A DNA stretch of 64,000 nucleotides from Plasmodiophora brassicae. Lineage: Eukaryota > Endomyxa: Phytomyxea > Phytomyxea > Plasmodiophorida. The position numbers and the translations under genes are program-made. The notes below the pieces were generated by a model. The model had not been told where the DNA came from, did not search any database, and saw only the letters and a program-made list of their open reading frames with translations. The DNA is taken from positions 682,001 to 746,000 of the forward strand of contig CP145423.1 in the NCBI GenBank assembly GCA_036867785.1, read 5' to 3'. Below are positions 1-10,249 of this stretch, piece by piece (position 1 is the stretch's first letter; every line of letters begins with the position of its first letter).

Positions 1-123
1 GGCCTAAATGTCCGCTGAAGTGACCTCCCCACCAGTCATGAGAGCACCCATCATCGGTCATTTGGACATTGGTCGACGCTGTAGAGTATGCCTGGCACCC
101 GGTCGCGCGGGCGTCACATCGTT

Positions 124-1236
124 ATGTCAGACGACGAACCCCCTTCCTCCTCAAGCGAGCGAACGGTCTCACCAGAGTCGACGACCAGCAGGGGCGCTGT
201 CGAGTCGACGACCAGGAAGGTCTCTGCGGTGTTGGCGGCGAAGAAGGGCAGCGCCGCATCGACTTCGAAGAAGCGCGTCGTATCGAAGAAGACCGGTGCC
301 GTGGTGTTGAAGACAAAGAAGGGCGCCGCCGCATCGGCAGCATCGAAGCGCGCTGCATCGAGCAAGGAGGGTGTCGCTTCGGTCCCGGAGAAACCGAACG
401 GCCAAACTGACCCGATCGTCGAAAGTGGCTCCGATGACGAGCAAAGTGAGCAAGAAACCGATGATTTACGGTGGTGACGCTTGAGGTCGTATTTTCCAGC
501 ATTTGTTTTAACTTGGCGTGGCATAGGTCACCCTCGATAGGGCATCCTAATCATGTGGGAGTTCGCAAGGACAACACGTCTTATACGCAGTACCAGCGCG
601 CGTGTCCTATGCCTGAACTCCCGTCTGCCCTACAGGCGTATCTACCCACGACCTGGCACCGGGCACATGAAAAACAACAAAGAAAAGATCTCGTGGAGAA
701 GACGAAAGAGCTGTTTCATGGGTACGTCGCAGCGTCTTCACGCCAATGTCACTCTGAAGTCAGACCTGATTTGTATCTGATGCAGGCAATATAGCACGAA
801 TCAGGCTCTCCAGGCTGGCTCTGACAAAGCGAGGAATGTCGCGATTTACCAAGGGGTTTTAAACTTCTTCCGCAGTCAGGGCATTGCCGACAGTGACGCC
901 GTGCAATGGCCCTTCGACGAGACGAAGCGGAGTAAGTGCATGTACTGTCAGATCAACGACGTGTGCTTAATATGTGGTAATGTACCTGTAGTGATTAAGA
1001 ATTTTCTGGCCAACGCGAAGGCTGCCGCTGGCTTCAGCAGTAAGGAGCCAGGGGCAAAGCCTCGTTTTAAACGAGCGCCCAGCGGTATGATCACAGGAGA
1101 CGGGCCCGAATTCCGGTTCTTGGAGCGCTTGTGGTCCCGAATGGCAGACATTCCGGACTCCCATCCGGGATTGCAAAGCCAGGAAATGCTCGATCGGGCG
1201 ATTACAACGTTTCGAAATACGTTTCGGAATGCTTGA
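124..1236 (+). CDS. candidate spliced host gene, unknown function
   Basis: I do not recognise this gene. Four exons (124-473, 527-721, 786-931, 992-1236) meet in frame across three GT-AG introns and would give about 311 residues ending at a TGA at 1234-1236. An upstream in-frame ATG at 88 is also possible; the ATG at 124 (MSDDEPPSSSS) looks the more natural start. Residues 1-115 are low complexity, rich in Ser, Lys and Ala with repeated basic KK and SKK clusters, then an acidic SGSDDEQSEQETDD stretch, suggesting a disordered nuclear or nucleic-acid-binding tail. The C-terminal ~190 residues look globular and partly helical (QALQAGSDKARN, FLERLWSRMADIP) but match no family I know. It is the only non-transposon-like coding region in the window. 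It could instead belong to an unrecognised repeat family. Exon structure is inferred from frame continuity, not transcripts. Confidence 0.55.
474..526 (+). other. candidate intron 1 (53 nt)
   Basis: GTGACG donor and CATAG acceptor. Removing it joins a Trp codon across the junction and avoids the in-frame TGA at 475-477. Confidence 0.5.
722..785 (+). other. candidate intron 2 (64 nt)
   Basis: GTACGT donor matching the consensus and GATGCAG acceptor. Removal restores one reading frame between two frames that otherwise stop. Confidence 0.55.
932..991 (+). other. candidate intron 3 (60 nt, frame-neutral)
   Basis: Strong GTAAGT donor and CTGTAG acceptor. Its length is a multiple of three with no in-frame stop, so retention would add 20 residues including two CxxC pairs. 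Splicing is favoured by the donor quality and by a length like the other two introns. Confidence 0.45.
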
Positions 1237-1269
1237 TCGATATAAAGCCGGCCACATTCTACGAGTACG

Positions 1270-1722
1270 GATGCATGCAAACGGATGCAGGTAGCGCTGC
1301 AGGCGGATGCAGATAGGGCTGCAGGCGGATGCAGGTAGCGCTGCAGATGGATGCAGTTAGCGCTGCAGATGGATGCAGTTAGCGATGCAGACGGATGCAG
1401 GCTGTTGATGCAGACAGGATGCAGGTTGTTGATGCAGGCGGGATGCAGGTGGCGATGCAGGCGGGATGCAGGTGGCGATGCAGACGGCTGCAGGTGGTGA
1501 TGCAGACGGATGCAGGTGGTGATGCAGACGGATGCAGGTGGTGATGCAGACGGATGCAGGTGGCGATGCAGACGGCTGCAGGTGGAGATGCAGACGGCTG
1601 CAGGTGGCGATGCAGACGGCTGCAGGTGGCGATGCAGACGGCTGCAGGTGGCGATGCAGACGGCTGCAGGTGGCGATGCAGATGGATGCAGGTGGTGATG
1701 CAGGCGGATGCAGGTGGTGATG
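1270..1722. repeat. 22-bp minisatellite
   Basis: About twenty tandem copies of a 22-bp unit close to GATGCAGACGGCTGCAGGTG plus GC. Units diverge at the left edge and are near-identical in the centre (about 1550-1690). Because 22 is not a multiple of three, all frames show a 22-residue repeat, so the long frames here are repeat artefacts. It lies just 3' of the candidate host gene. Confidence 0.9.
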
Positions 1723-1783
1723 CAAAAATGACTGCAGGGGTGCTGCATCCGCCTGCATCACCACCTGCAGTCATTTTTGCATC
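1719..1783. repeat. short inverted repeat at minisatellite edge
   Basis: A 20-bp arm at 1719-1738 is the exact reverse complement of 1764-1783, with a 25-bp loop made of minisatellite-like sequence. The array appears to have folded back or been partly inverted at its right end. Confidence 0.75.
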
Positions 1784-2055
1784 CGATTTGACGCCAGTGC
1801 TTCGACGTCGAATTGGCCTAGAACGTGATACAACGTGTTCCGCGGCTGTATGCTTACATACGGTTTTACAATCACGTCAAGTGTGACATGAACACGATCA
1901 TCTCCTTCGAGGATCTCATTGGCGGTTGTTCCACTATCCCCAGGTCCAGACGACGCCATCGCTGGTCGAACAGCTGGCAACCTGAGCGCGCTGATCGCAG
2001 GCTGACGTACGGAGTTTTGTGATGATCCGGAGCGATCCTGACCAGTCATCGCCAA
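1771..2055 (-). other. unassigned open frame between minisatellite and Copia remnant
   Basis: A 94-residue frame with no family resemblance that I can support. It runs into the inverted minisatellite arm at its C-terminus. It may be a decayed piece of an element or chance. This covers the otherwise empty stretch 1784-2045. Confidence 0.15.
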
Positions 2056-2577
2056 AAAATGCCGTCGCGATACTTGGATCCACGGCTGTCAACTGACGCA
2101 GACAATTTCATTTTGGATGAAAACGACCAATAATGGAGTGAAGTGTATTGCGCTGTTCCGTCCATCTTGATACCGACAACGTCTCCATATCCTCGGTTCG
2201 TGAAGAACATGGCCGCGAGTGGCGCCCATGTCGCGAACGCGTCCTGCGTGCCGTCGAACTTCGGGAACTGCGGCCGACCGGCGTCTGCACGACCAGACGT
2301 GTTGACGATCGGTGCATGGAGCGGAGCGGTCGACGCGGTTGGCGATGCCGTTTGCGGTGGCGGCGGCGGCGTCGGCGTGTCGGGCTGAGCCATCTGCAGC
2401 TGCATCGACCGGATCATGGCGATCTTCCTGGGCCGGTCAAGGGCGGCCTTGGTCTCTGCCAACATGGTGTCGAGATCTTGATCGGTCATGTCCATGTAGT
2501 CGTCATCGGGTGTCAGCGCCGACTGGCCCTCGGCCATGACGCGGAGCGCAAGTGGTCAGCGCTTTCGACTGTTAATC

Positions 2578-3004
2578 TGTGAGAGACAATAACGAAGTGT
2601 ATTGCGTACCGTGCTACATGCGTGACACCGGCACGGTGGACGTTACAGTGGCGGGCATGCCGCCGGCGAGGTAACGGCGCCTGCCAACGATGTGGACTGT
2701 AGACCGGACCGCCAACTAGGCCACGAGAGCATCTCACCGACGGGAGTTCGAGCCTCCTCGAAGTCCGCCGTGGACGGAGAGTTTTGGGGAGGATGTGTAG
2801 ATAGTACGGACGCGCCAGGCACGAGAGCAGGTCTGCGAGTCGTCTACAACGGTAGGCGGCGGACATCGCTCGACATCGAGGGGCTTGAGCTTCCTCGGTG
2901 AGATGTTTTGTAGACCGGACCGCCAACTAGGGGAGTTTTGGAGTGCGCGGCGGCGTTGGCGTGCTGCAGGGATGTGCTGCTGGTCGTGGACAAGTTGTTC
3001 GACA
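2578..3004 (-). repeat. C0 5' LTR, split by a small insertion
   Basis: Reads TGTCGAACAA at its start (3004 on the minus strand) and ends next to GATTAACAGTCG, the same primer site as C1-C3. It aligns by eye to the ~190-bp Copia LTRs at 20946, 41455 and 56338 once the 2698-2932 insert is set aside. Confidence 0.7.
2698..2932. mobile_element. small insert with 70-bp-palindrome family termini; tRNA-like box
   Basis: Two direct copies of TGTAGACCGGACCGCCAACT (from 2698 and 2909) flank ~180 bp. The same 34-bp start (2698-2731) forms each half of the palindrome at 20316-20385, so this is a repeated mobile end. Inside, 2744-2754 reads GAGTTCGAGCC, close to the RNA polymerase III B box, with a weaker A-box-like stretch near 2717-2727. 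That could make it a tRNA-derived SINE, but ends and target duplication are unclear. Confidence 0.35.
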
Positions 3005-3179
3005 GATACGAGGATGATCATGATCATGGTCCTGAGCAATTGTGGGCCCGGTTCTCAAATCATTGGGACCATTGCAACTGGTGTTCATGCAAGTCATGGA
3101 ATCAGTCAACCTGGTTGTTATGCGATCATGCAACTACGGTGTATGGCGCTCCTCTGAGAGGCCATCACGTTATTCGATG

Positions 3180-3363
3180 TGTAGAGCGGGGCTCTATTTA
3201 TAGCGTCTCGTTCCCTACATCAACGTGCTGCCACCTGACGGTCCTGGAACTATAGCACGATGACGTGGCGAGGCTGACGTCGTCGTGACGATGCGATCGA
3301 TAAACGTGATTCTGTTTTCCGTGTCATCGTTTGACGTCAAGAGTCTGCAGACACTGGACTACA
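3180..3363 (+). repeat. solo Gypsy-A LTR with GATG target duplication
   Basis: 184 bp, TGTAG to CTACA, flanked by GATG at 3176-3179 and 3364-3367. The equivalent A1 sequence near 40958 has a single uninterrupted GATG. The standard origin is recombination between the two LTRs of a former full element. Confidence 0.85.
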
Positions 3364-3821
3364 GATGGGTAGTCACACAGGTGGCCTCATCAATATCGTT
3401 GTGTCACGGGACATTCGGCAGCATCCGTTAAGTCACTCGTCACCGCAGATTTGACTCTGGTCAGGGCGTTCTGACTATCGAGACTCTGTTGCGCTGGGGG
3501 CCCACGCACCTGTGTCGGCCGCTGAGCTAGGTGAATGATATTTTTCGGGTGTATATGGACCGGGCTCCACCCATCTGGGTCGAGCGCCCCATCGCCGATG
3601 TCTTCGTCATTTCTATCTCCATCTCGGCTAGTTCATGACGGTGGCTGTGGCAAGGGTGTCCGTAAATGGATTTTCCACAATTTTTTCCCATGGGGTTACA
3701 AGGTGGTTTTTAGTGAGTATTGGGTGATTCCGAGTCTCACACTACCCTTCGCCGTCTTCTCTATCTTCGCCGGGCACGATGATGATGTACTGGTTCCGGG
3801 CACGAGTTCGGAGAAAGGCAG

Positions 3822-4013
3822 TGTAGAGCGTGGCTCTATTTTTAGCGTCTCGTGCCCGACCCCAAGTTGCCCCTGTCCTGAGGAAAAGGGGGTCCTGCTG
3901 TCCAGAGGAAAAGGGGGCCTGCAAGGATTTAGCTCCATTGTGATGGCAGGGCCGACGCCGTGGATGGGATGGATGATAAAGCTCATTGGGATATTGGCTC
4001 GAGACTGACTACA
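3822..4013 (+). repeat. Gypsy-A LTR, subtype A2
   Basis: 192 bp. It shares the first ~30 bp (including the TATA-like region) with the A1-type LTR at 34625 and then differs completely. It contains two copies of GAGGAAAAGGGGG. Its partner subtype copy is at 16694-16885 on the other strand. Confidence 0.8.
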
Positions 4014-4998
4014 GTGCCAGTGCCTCCAGCGAGACACATGATGGCGATGATGGTCGAATGCGCTTGAGCTCCTCGTTGGCAATATCGAGCCGCTCTTGCA
4101 GCGGTCGTACTATGCTTGCGTAGCCAGGTACATGGGTACGCATCCAGTTGGCCGCCCACAGAAACTGCTGCAGGTCCTTAGCGGTCTTCGGGCGTGGCAT
4201 GCTGGTCAGCGCCTCGATCCGTTTTGGATCATGCTGAACCCCATCTCGCGAGTATATCCTGCCGCACCACTTCAACTCGCGAGCGAACAACGTGCACTTG
4301 TTCGGGTTCAGCTTCAGGTTGCGCTCGCGACACCGCTCCAGCACCCGTGTCAGTTGATGAAGAAGATCTTCCTCCGACTTCGCGAATCCAAGTATGTCGT
4401 CAATCCAGATGAGCAAATTCTCCTTCATGTCGTCGAAGATAGCTGCCATTCGGGCATGGAACTGAACCGCCGAATTCATTCCTCCTTGAATGCTCCTCGT
4501 AGGCGTGAATACAGCGTCGTCCGTCATGAAGCTGAAGATTTCCTGACACTCCTTGGCCAAAGGCATCAGCCAGAAGCCCTTGAAAGCGTCAATCGTGAAG
4601 AAACAGGTCATGCCGGAGAGCTTGCGCGTAACAGACTCAACATTCGGCATCGGCCATGCTGTGGGAACACACCGTGCGTTCACCTGACGAAGGTCGACAC
4701 ATAGACGATAGCCATCGCCTTTGGGTTTCTTGACGACTAGGACTGGACTTGCCCATCGCGAGTTCATGTTCATGTAGACAAGACCGTTCTCCTTCAGCAT
4801 ACAGATCATGTCGTCTAGGAACTCCTTCTGCTTTGGATTGTAGAACCGAGGCTTGCACCGGTACGGAGTAGCGTCCTGCTTGAGTTGTGTTACCATCGGT
4901 TCGACATCGACAGGCTTATCTTGACCCAGACGCGTGCGGAATTCGTTCAGATGTCGTCGCAAGATCAGTCGTAGCTTAGCAACTCCTTGACGAGACAT
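4014..4998 (-). pseudogene. A' reverse transcriptase part
   Basis: Ty3/Gypsy reverse transcriptase domain. Visible blocks: RWASPVLVVKKPKG, DAFKGFWLMPL, the catalytic box as IWIDDILGFA, and CGRIYSRDGVQHDP followed by the LQQFL connection helix. In function it copies element RNA to cDNA in virus-like particles. The frame runs up to the abutting A'' LTR. Strong similarity to A1 37712-39058. Confidence 0.85.
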
Positions 4999-5013
4999 GC
5001 CGTTGAGACGTGC

Positions 5014-5779
5014 TTATTGTACCATCCGGTTACAGGAAGCTTCGATCTCGTGAGCATAGATCGGTCCCAAGTCAACTTCACTTGATGATGGTTCCATAGA
5101 GTCCAACTCTGGTACTGGGTAGTGATCTCCTCGTAACGATGCCATTCTCGCGGCAATTCGCCTCACGGTCTCGATACAATCGACATCGACTGCGGCACAT
5201 CCTGAGAGCGTATCCATCTCGGTGCATCCTGACGCGATGATGTTCTCGAGTTGCTGACGCGGATTGATGCCGAGAGTCGATAGCAGATTGTCACCGAACA
5301 AGATCACAGGAATCGTATCGCAGACGTAGTAGGTCACATGATACAGCGTCAAATTGCCAACTTCGGTCTCCAGGATCGTGACTGGAACTTGCACCGTTCG
5401 CGTTATCGTTCCGATAACTTTGCCTTCTGCTGAGGTGACGTCTCGTTGCTGAACGTCGCGGAATGTTGCCTCTTTCAACTGGACAGCGATGTGGCCAGGC
5501 ATGTTGCCCCCACGGCAGCCGGAATCCAACTCGTACGGAACACGTATGCCTTCCAGCACTACGCGTTGAAGATCATCGGCAGTCTCAGCTTATCCCCGGA
5601 TAGACTGAATGTGGTCCCTCATAGTCAGCAGACTGGTGTCCATCGACAGCTCATTCGCAATTTCGGCCTCAATGTCCTCACTCGTCAGGCCATGACTCAC
5701 GGGAAGCTTCTTGATGCGCGTTTCGGTCCATCCTTCCAGGTTGTCATCTGTCATCAGGTCGACATTGTTCAGGAACAGG
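5014..5779 (-). pseudogene. A' protease and partial gag
   Basis: Aspartic protease part with the active-site block YELDSGCRGG (near 5510) followed by a retropepsin-like strand region. Upstream, toward 5779, lies gag sequence similar to A1 (SHGLTSEDIEAEI). Broken; several breaks. Confidence 0.75.
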
Positions 5780-5953
5780 TGTGACGTCCCAACGGTGATG
5801 GTATATCAGCCGTGTAGTATAATCGTCTGTCCCCGACCTGCAGCTCCCACGGACGCCGTGCGGACTCCGTGCGCACTCCGTGCATGTCCGTCATTCTTAG
5901 GGCGGCCTAGCCGGATCACAGCTATTCTTGTCTTATAGCTTGGAGCCGGCACA
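5780..5953 (-). repeat. F 3' LTR
   Basis: 174 bp, TGTGCCGG to GACGTCACA on the minus strand, preceded by a purine-rich tract (GGAGGGGAA). Confidence 0.92.
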
Positions 5954-6151
5954 TTCCCCTCCTTCAAAGAAATGCTCCTCCTTGCAGGTGTCTTCAGTGG
6001 TGGTGTATCCTAATCATGTCTTCTCCTTAATATAGTCTAATTAACATAATTAAGTCTCAATCTTCGTAGAACACAGTTTTGGCTTCTGTCGTCACATGGC
6101 CGTCGGCATTAAAATAACCCAGCGCGCATCCGGGAAAAAAGCATGACTAGC

Positions 6152-9100
6152 CTACTGGACTCCTTCCGCCTTAAGTAACTCCTTAACCTCATCAGCAAGG
6201 TGATGTTTCTCCTTCCTCATCCTGGCGGCATGGGCCTTCACCAGCTTCGGTACATCCATCGCCAACCTGCAGATTGGCTCCCATGAATCCTCCGCTTCAG
6301 AGAAACCCTTCCATCCGATCAACAATTCCAATTCCCCTGTCTCCGGACTGTGCCTGCAGTCCTTGAAGACTTCAATGGCGAAACGCTCATTGTCATAATC
6401 CATCTGTCGCTTCAGTTCCTCAGTGGCATTCACTTTGCCATGTTCATAGAGGCGAACGCGGTCCCCGTGAACGGTTCGAGTGTCCGTCTCATTGAACATA
6501 TTCCTCACCTCGTAGGTGTAGTTCTCGTGGCTATCAGTTATTTGATATAGGCCCCGCCACTTCATAAAGAGCTTCTTGCCCGGAACCTTACCCGGTTCAG
6601 GCAATCCGATGAGTACATAGTCACCGATCTGAAAGTTCGGTGCAGTTGCTCGTCGGTACGCGTCGCTCCTCTTCCTGTGTACGGCTCGGATTTTCTTCGA
6701 TTGCTGCACTGCTCCCTTGTGCATTTCATTCAGCGACGTCTGCAATTGCATGACTAGCTCCTGAATATGCTCCTTTGAGAGTGTAGCTTCCCCATACTTC
6801 TCATCCCCTGGCCTCTTGAACACTTGCTTCAGCGGGTTGTCTGGTGGACGTCCCATCATCACTGTCACTGGCGCATTCCCGTTGGTACGCGCCTGCGACC
6901 TGTGATTGATCGTGTGTTCAATGTTGTGGTTCAACCATGGCCAATCGTATTTGTCCCACTGCAATTCAGACAGAAGTGCTCTGACTAGTTGCAAGTAGTT
7001 CCTGTTGATCACCTCAATTGATCCATTACTGTAATGCCCATAGGCAACAGTCGGGTGATGAGCAAATCCACATCGACGCGCCAGTTCCTTCACAACGTTT
7101 GCCAGAAAGCAAGACGCCATGTCTGACACCATCAACCCAAACGTTCCGAAGATAGCCCTCCATTCGAGCAGTGCCTCTACAGTGGTTTCCGCATTGGGTG
7201 TATGGTCAGGAGTAATCTTGACCATGCCAGACAGATCATCCCTGATTATCAGGTTCCATTGCAGATCATGTCTTCCGCCCTTCTGAGCCGCCATCATGTA
7301 TAGCCAATCCAAGTGAATCACCTGATTCGGCCTAACACCATGAACAGCTGTTCCCAATGGCCTGGGAATCCTAACCCCGCCCCTTGTCGGTAGACAGTTC
7401 AAACACGCGTTGCAGAACGTCCTCATGTCCTCATCGCAGTGTGCCCAATGGCAGAACTCCCCCAACTTCCTCAACGAGGCCTTCAGTCCTAGATGCCCAC
7501 TGTTTCCGCCCGCATGAGCAATAGCGCATAGCTGCAGCTTCAGCTCGTTGCATTCGTCTGGTATGATCACCTGTCCCTTCCCTGTGACGAAGAGATCATC
7601 ACCATTCTTCGGTCGTTTCGTTCCTCTGAGCCATTTCCTCTGAGCCTTACGGATTTCGTCCACGGTCGGCCATTGGAATTCCTTCCTTTGTAACGGCCGT
7701 ACCCGATATCCGTCCTCAATTTGAAGCGTTATCCTCCTGATCGTGCGTACCTCTAGGTGCTGGTCATCAGGCCCACCGTCCGGTGCACCCCACCGCGTCA
7801 TAAGATCCGACCACACATTGTCCTCCCCCGCAATGTGTTCAATGACGTAGTTGACCCTCTGTATGTCCAGTGCCCATCGTTGCAGTTTCTGCGCCGTTGG
7901 CTTTGACACGTCCGTTGGTGAGAATATCCTCACGAGATTCCTATGATCGGTAAACAAACGAAACTGCTCGTTGGTTGTAACGAGATAGTCCAGTTTGTCA
8001 ATCCCATCCTTGATCGCGAACCCTTCCTTCTCCACCGTGGACCAGTTCCGCTCTGGGCCCGCGAACTTGTGTCCGACGAAACCCAGCGGTTCATGTCGCT
8101 GCCCATGCACTGGTTTACCCAAGTCCTCAGGCGGAATCTGTGTGACTACCGCCGCGCTGTTAACCTCATTTGCATCTGAGAATAGGCATTGGATCCGGTC
8201 CTTTCGCGGGTACGCTAGTTGGACCGTGTCCGCCACTGCCATCTTCAGTTTCTCGAATGCCAGCGCATGTTCGGGTGACCATCCATATTTGCACAATCGC
8301 ACCCTCCTGGCAATGGCTTTCGTCCTGCCAGGTTGGTCCTTCATTGCATCCTCGTATATCCTCTGTAACAGGTGTACCTTCCTGTTGTACTCAGGGATGG
8401 ACCTACTCATCCACTGAGTTGCCATAAGGAATTGTTGCAAGTCCCTTGCCGTTCTCGGCTGTGGTATCGCCATTAAAGCCTCAATCCTAGCAGGATCGTG
8501 CCTTACCCCTTCTGGCGTGAATATCCTTCCACAGAACCGAACCTCTGTTGTGAAGAGCTCACACTTCTCCACGTTGAACTTGATGCTGTGCCGTTCGGCT
8601 AGCATCAGAGTCCGTTCCAACGTTCGGAACCAATCATCCTCCCTTTGGGCATGCCCCATTAGATCATCGATCCATATGATTAGTTTGTGGAACATAAGTT
8701 CCCCGAACACCTCAAACATCCTCCCTTGATACTGAGGGGCGGAGTTCATTCCCCCCTGCATCGACCTCGTTGGCTTATACACCCCCTTATCTGTCATGAA
8801 GGAGAAGATCTCCTGACACGCTTCATCCAGCGGCATCATCCAGAAGCCTTTGAACGCGTCTAGCTTAAACCAGAACCTCGAGCCTGCCAGGTTCCTCAGT
8901 ATCGCCTCCTGATGTGGCATAGGCCACGCCACGGCGACACATTTGGCATTAACAGCTCTGAGATCAACACAGAACCGCTTTCCGCCCCCTGGCTTCGTCA
9001 CCACCACCACCGGTGAAGCCCACTTCGCGTTGTAGTTTTCAACGACTAGGCCATACTTCTTCAATTGGGCGACGAATTCCTCCATGAAAGCACTGTCCTC

Positions 9101-10249
9101 CATACTGTACTTTCTGGCTCGGCACCTGTAAGGTTCCGCATCCGGTTTCAGCTCCGTGACAAATGGTGTAACCCTGGCTGGACCATCAGGTCCAATGCTC
9201 ATACGCCAAACGTCCCTATATCTTCTGACGAGTTTCCGAAGCGATTTCCCCATCGCTTGCGGTAGGCCATTCCTCAATGCGCGCTCGACCATCCCGTCCA
9301 TCTCCCTTTCCAGGGAGTCTGTGGAATCGGTTCCGATCCTCACATCCTCTGTTTCCTCTTCCTCCCCTTCCCAGAGAGGTGGCATCTCGTTTGCCATATT
9401 GTGCACTTCATCCATGACGTCATTCCCCTTCTTCGGCGTGCTCTTAATGAGTACGTCCAGGGCCTTCTTTGGGCGGATACCCAAGTCGTCCAACAGCCTC
9501 TCCCCTAGGATTATTTCCTTTTCAGGAATGTCCCATACAAGGCATCGGCGCCGGCGAGTGATCAGTTCGCCTGCCGTCGTCGTCAGTCCCAGATCCAGTA
9601 TCATCACATGGTAGGCTGTGTGCTTCGTTTCTCTGTCTACCAGACAGAACGTTTCCGGCTTCTGGAGGTTCTCCATTGTTAACAATGGGTCCCGCTCCAT
9701 TAGCTCGCGCGCTATGGTCAATGGCATCAGAACGTCAACCGATGTCGCTCCACTGTCCAGAACCCCAACGTAGTCTTCCTCATGTCCGTTTACACGAACG
9801 ACTACTTGGTCCCCTGTCCTCTGCGCCCCCTCCGACACTCTTCCTACCACTGGAAGCCATGGGTACTCTGACAAGTCGTCATCTTTATCAGATTTGGCCT
9901 TACGGGGTCCATCCCTTCCCGTTGGCCCCTTGCGGCGATCCTTCAGCAGGTCTGCGACCTGCTTCTTGGTAGGCTTCTTCGGGCAACGAAACGCTGGATG
10001 TCCAACCTCGTCACAGTTGAAACATCGCAGGTCCTTCCGGTGTCGTTTCGTGTCCCGGCCTCCATCGCCTCCCTCATCCGTCTGCGCCCCTCGCTTCCTC
10101 GGGGTGGGTTTGACCTTTCCCTTCCCCTTGCCATCCTCACGTCCCGGCTCCATGTACAACATCGTCTCCTCATACGATGCAGCTCGTTCCTTCAGCACCC
10201 GATAGAATTCCAAAGGGTCCTTCTGGAGATCGGTCTGGCGCTTCATGAC
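6152..10249 (-). CDS. F gag end and pol, with chromodomain
   Basis: A single open frame of ~1,365 residues. Order: zinc knuckle CFNCDEVGHPAFRC (~residue 90), aspartic protease GVLDSGATSVDVL (~180), reverse transcriptase with DAFKGFWMMPL and IWIDDLMGH (~390-600), RNase H with FTDHRNLVRIF and AGEDNVWSDLMTRWG (~680-830), integrase with an HHCC-like finger ending FCNACLNC and the VSDMASCF and NGSIEVINR blocks (~900-1150), and a C-terminal chromodomain LLIGWKGFSEAEDSWEP. It encodes the replication enzymes; the chromodomain would guide integration to marked chromatin. Some 15 residues at its N-terminal end come from reading out of the G2 LTR. Confidence 0.9.
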   Translation of the reverse strand, partial: VMKRQTDLQKDPLEFYRVLKERAASYEETMLYMEPGREDGKGKGKVKPTPRKRGAQTDEGGDGGRDTKRHRKDLRCFNCDEVGHPAFRCPKKPTKKQVADLLKDRRKGPTGRDGPRKAKSDKDDDLSEYPWLPVVGRVSEGAQRTGDQVVVRVNGHEEDYVGVLDSGATSVDVLMPLTIARELMERDPLLTMENLQKPETFCLVDRETKHTAYHVMILDLGLTTTAGELITRRRRCLVWDIPEKEIILGERLLDDLGIRPKKALDVLIKSTPKKGNDVMDEVHNMANEMPPLWEGEEEETEDVRIGTDSTDSLEREMDGMVERALRNGLPQAMGKSLRKLVRRYRDVWRMSIGPDGPARVTPFVTELKPDAEPYRCRARKYSMEDSAFMEEFVAQLKKYGLVVENYNAKWASPVVVVTKPGGGKRFCVDLRAVNAKCVAVAWPMPHQEAILRNLAGSRFWFKLDAFKGFWMMPLDEACQEIFSFMTDKGVYKPTRSMQGGMNSAPQYQGRMFEVFGELMFHKLIIWIDDLMGHAQREDDWFRTLERTLMLAERHSIKFNVEKCELFTTEVRFCGRIFTPEGVRHDPARIEALMAIPQPRTARDLQQFLMATQWMSRSIPEYNRKVHLLQRIYEDAMKDQPGRTKAIARRVRLCKYGWSPEHALAFEKLKMAVADTVQLAYPRKDRIQCLFSDANEVNSAAVVTQIPPEDLGKPVHGQRHEPLGFVGHKFAGPERNWSTVEKEGFAIKDGIDKLDYLVTTNEQFRLFTDHRNLVRIFSPTDVSKPTAQKLQRWALDIQRVNYVIEHIAGEDNVWSDLMTRWGAPDGGPDDQHLEVRTIRRITLQIEDGYRVRPLQRKEFQWPTVDEIRKAQRKWLRGTKRPKNGDDLFVTGKGQVIIPDECNELKLQLCAIAHAGGNSGHLGLKASLRKLGEFCHWAHCDEDMRTFCNACLNCLPTRGGVRIPRPLGTAVHGVRPNQVIHLDWLYMMAAQKGGRHDLQWNLIIRDDLSGMVKITPDHTPNAETTVEALLEWRAIFGTFGLMVSDMASCFLANVVKELARRCGFAHHPTVAYGHYSNGSIEVINRNYLQLVRALLSELQWDKYDWPWLNHNIEHTINHRSQARTNGNAPVTVMMGRPPDNPLKQVFKRPGDEKYGEATLSKEHIQELVMQLQTSLNEMHKGAVQQSKKIRAVHRKRSDAYRRATAPNFQIGDYVLIGLPEPGKVPGKKLFMKWRGLYQITDSHENYTYEVRNMFNETDTRTVHGDRVRLYEHGKVNATEELKRQMDYDNERFAIEVFKDCRHSPETGELELLIGWKGFSEAEDSWEPICRLAMDVPKLVKAHAARMRKEKHHLADEVKELLKAEGVQ

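Larger units (their letters stand above)
2046..3004 (-). mobile_element. Copia remnant C0 (5' LTR and gag start)
   Basis: Minus-strand Ty1/Copia fossil, broken, with only the 5' LTR (2578-3004, itself interrupted) and the first part of gag (to about 2150). The gag begins MAEGQSALTPDDDY and shares with C1-C3 the acidic leader, an LQ-rich helix and the block around PKFDGT, but is clearly more diverged from them. It sits in the 3' untranslated region of Gypsy-A copy A'' (junction at 3004/3005). Confidence 0.75.
3005..4013 (+). mobile_element. Gypsy-A copy A'': 3' untranslated region and 3' LTR
   Basis: Fossil; only the 3' end remains. 3005-3821 aligns with the long 3' untranslated region of A1 (40780-41386), ends in the same GAGAAAGGCAG purine tract and is followed by an LTR at 3822-4013. 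It carries a nested solo LTR at 3180-3363. No coding sequence is present in this stretch. Confidence 0.75.

Noticed and set aside
932-991. A CxxC...CxxC zinc-binding motif in the host-like gene
   Set aside because: The two CxxC pairs lie inside a strong GTAAGT...CTGTAG intron candidate.
1270-1722. Long open frames on both strands, and a CRISPR-like look
   Set aside because: All frames are generated by the 22-bp unit; there are no unique spacers, so it is a minisatellite.
2744-2754. A functional tRNA gene
   Set aside because: Only the T-arm-like box is convincing; no acceptor stem or anticodon arm can be folded.
3535-4008. 157-residue plus-strand frame ending near an LTR
   Set aside because: Lies in the A-family 3' untranslated region and LTR; not shared as a frame with A1 or A5.
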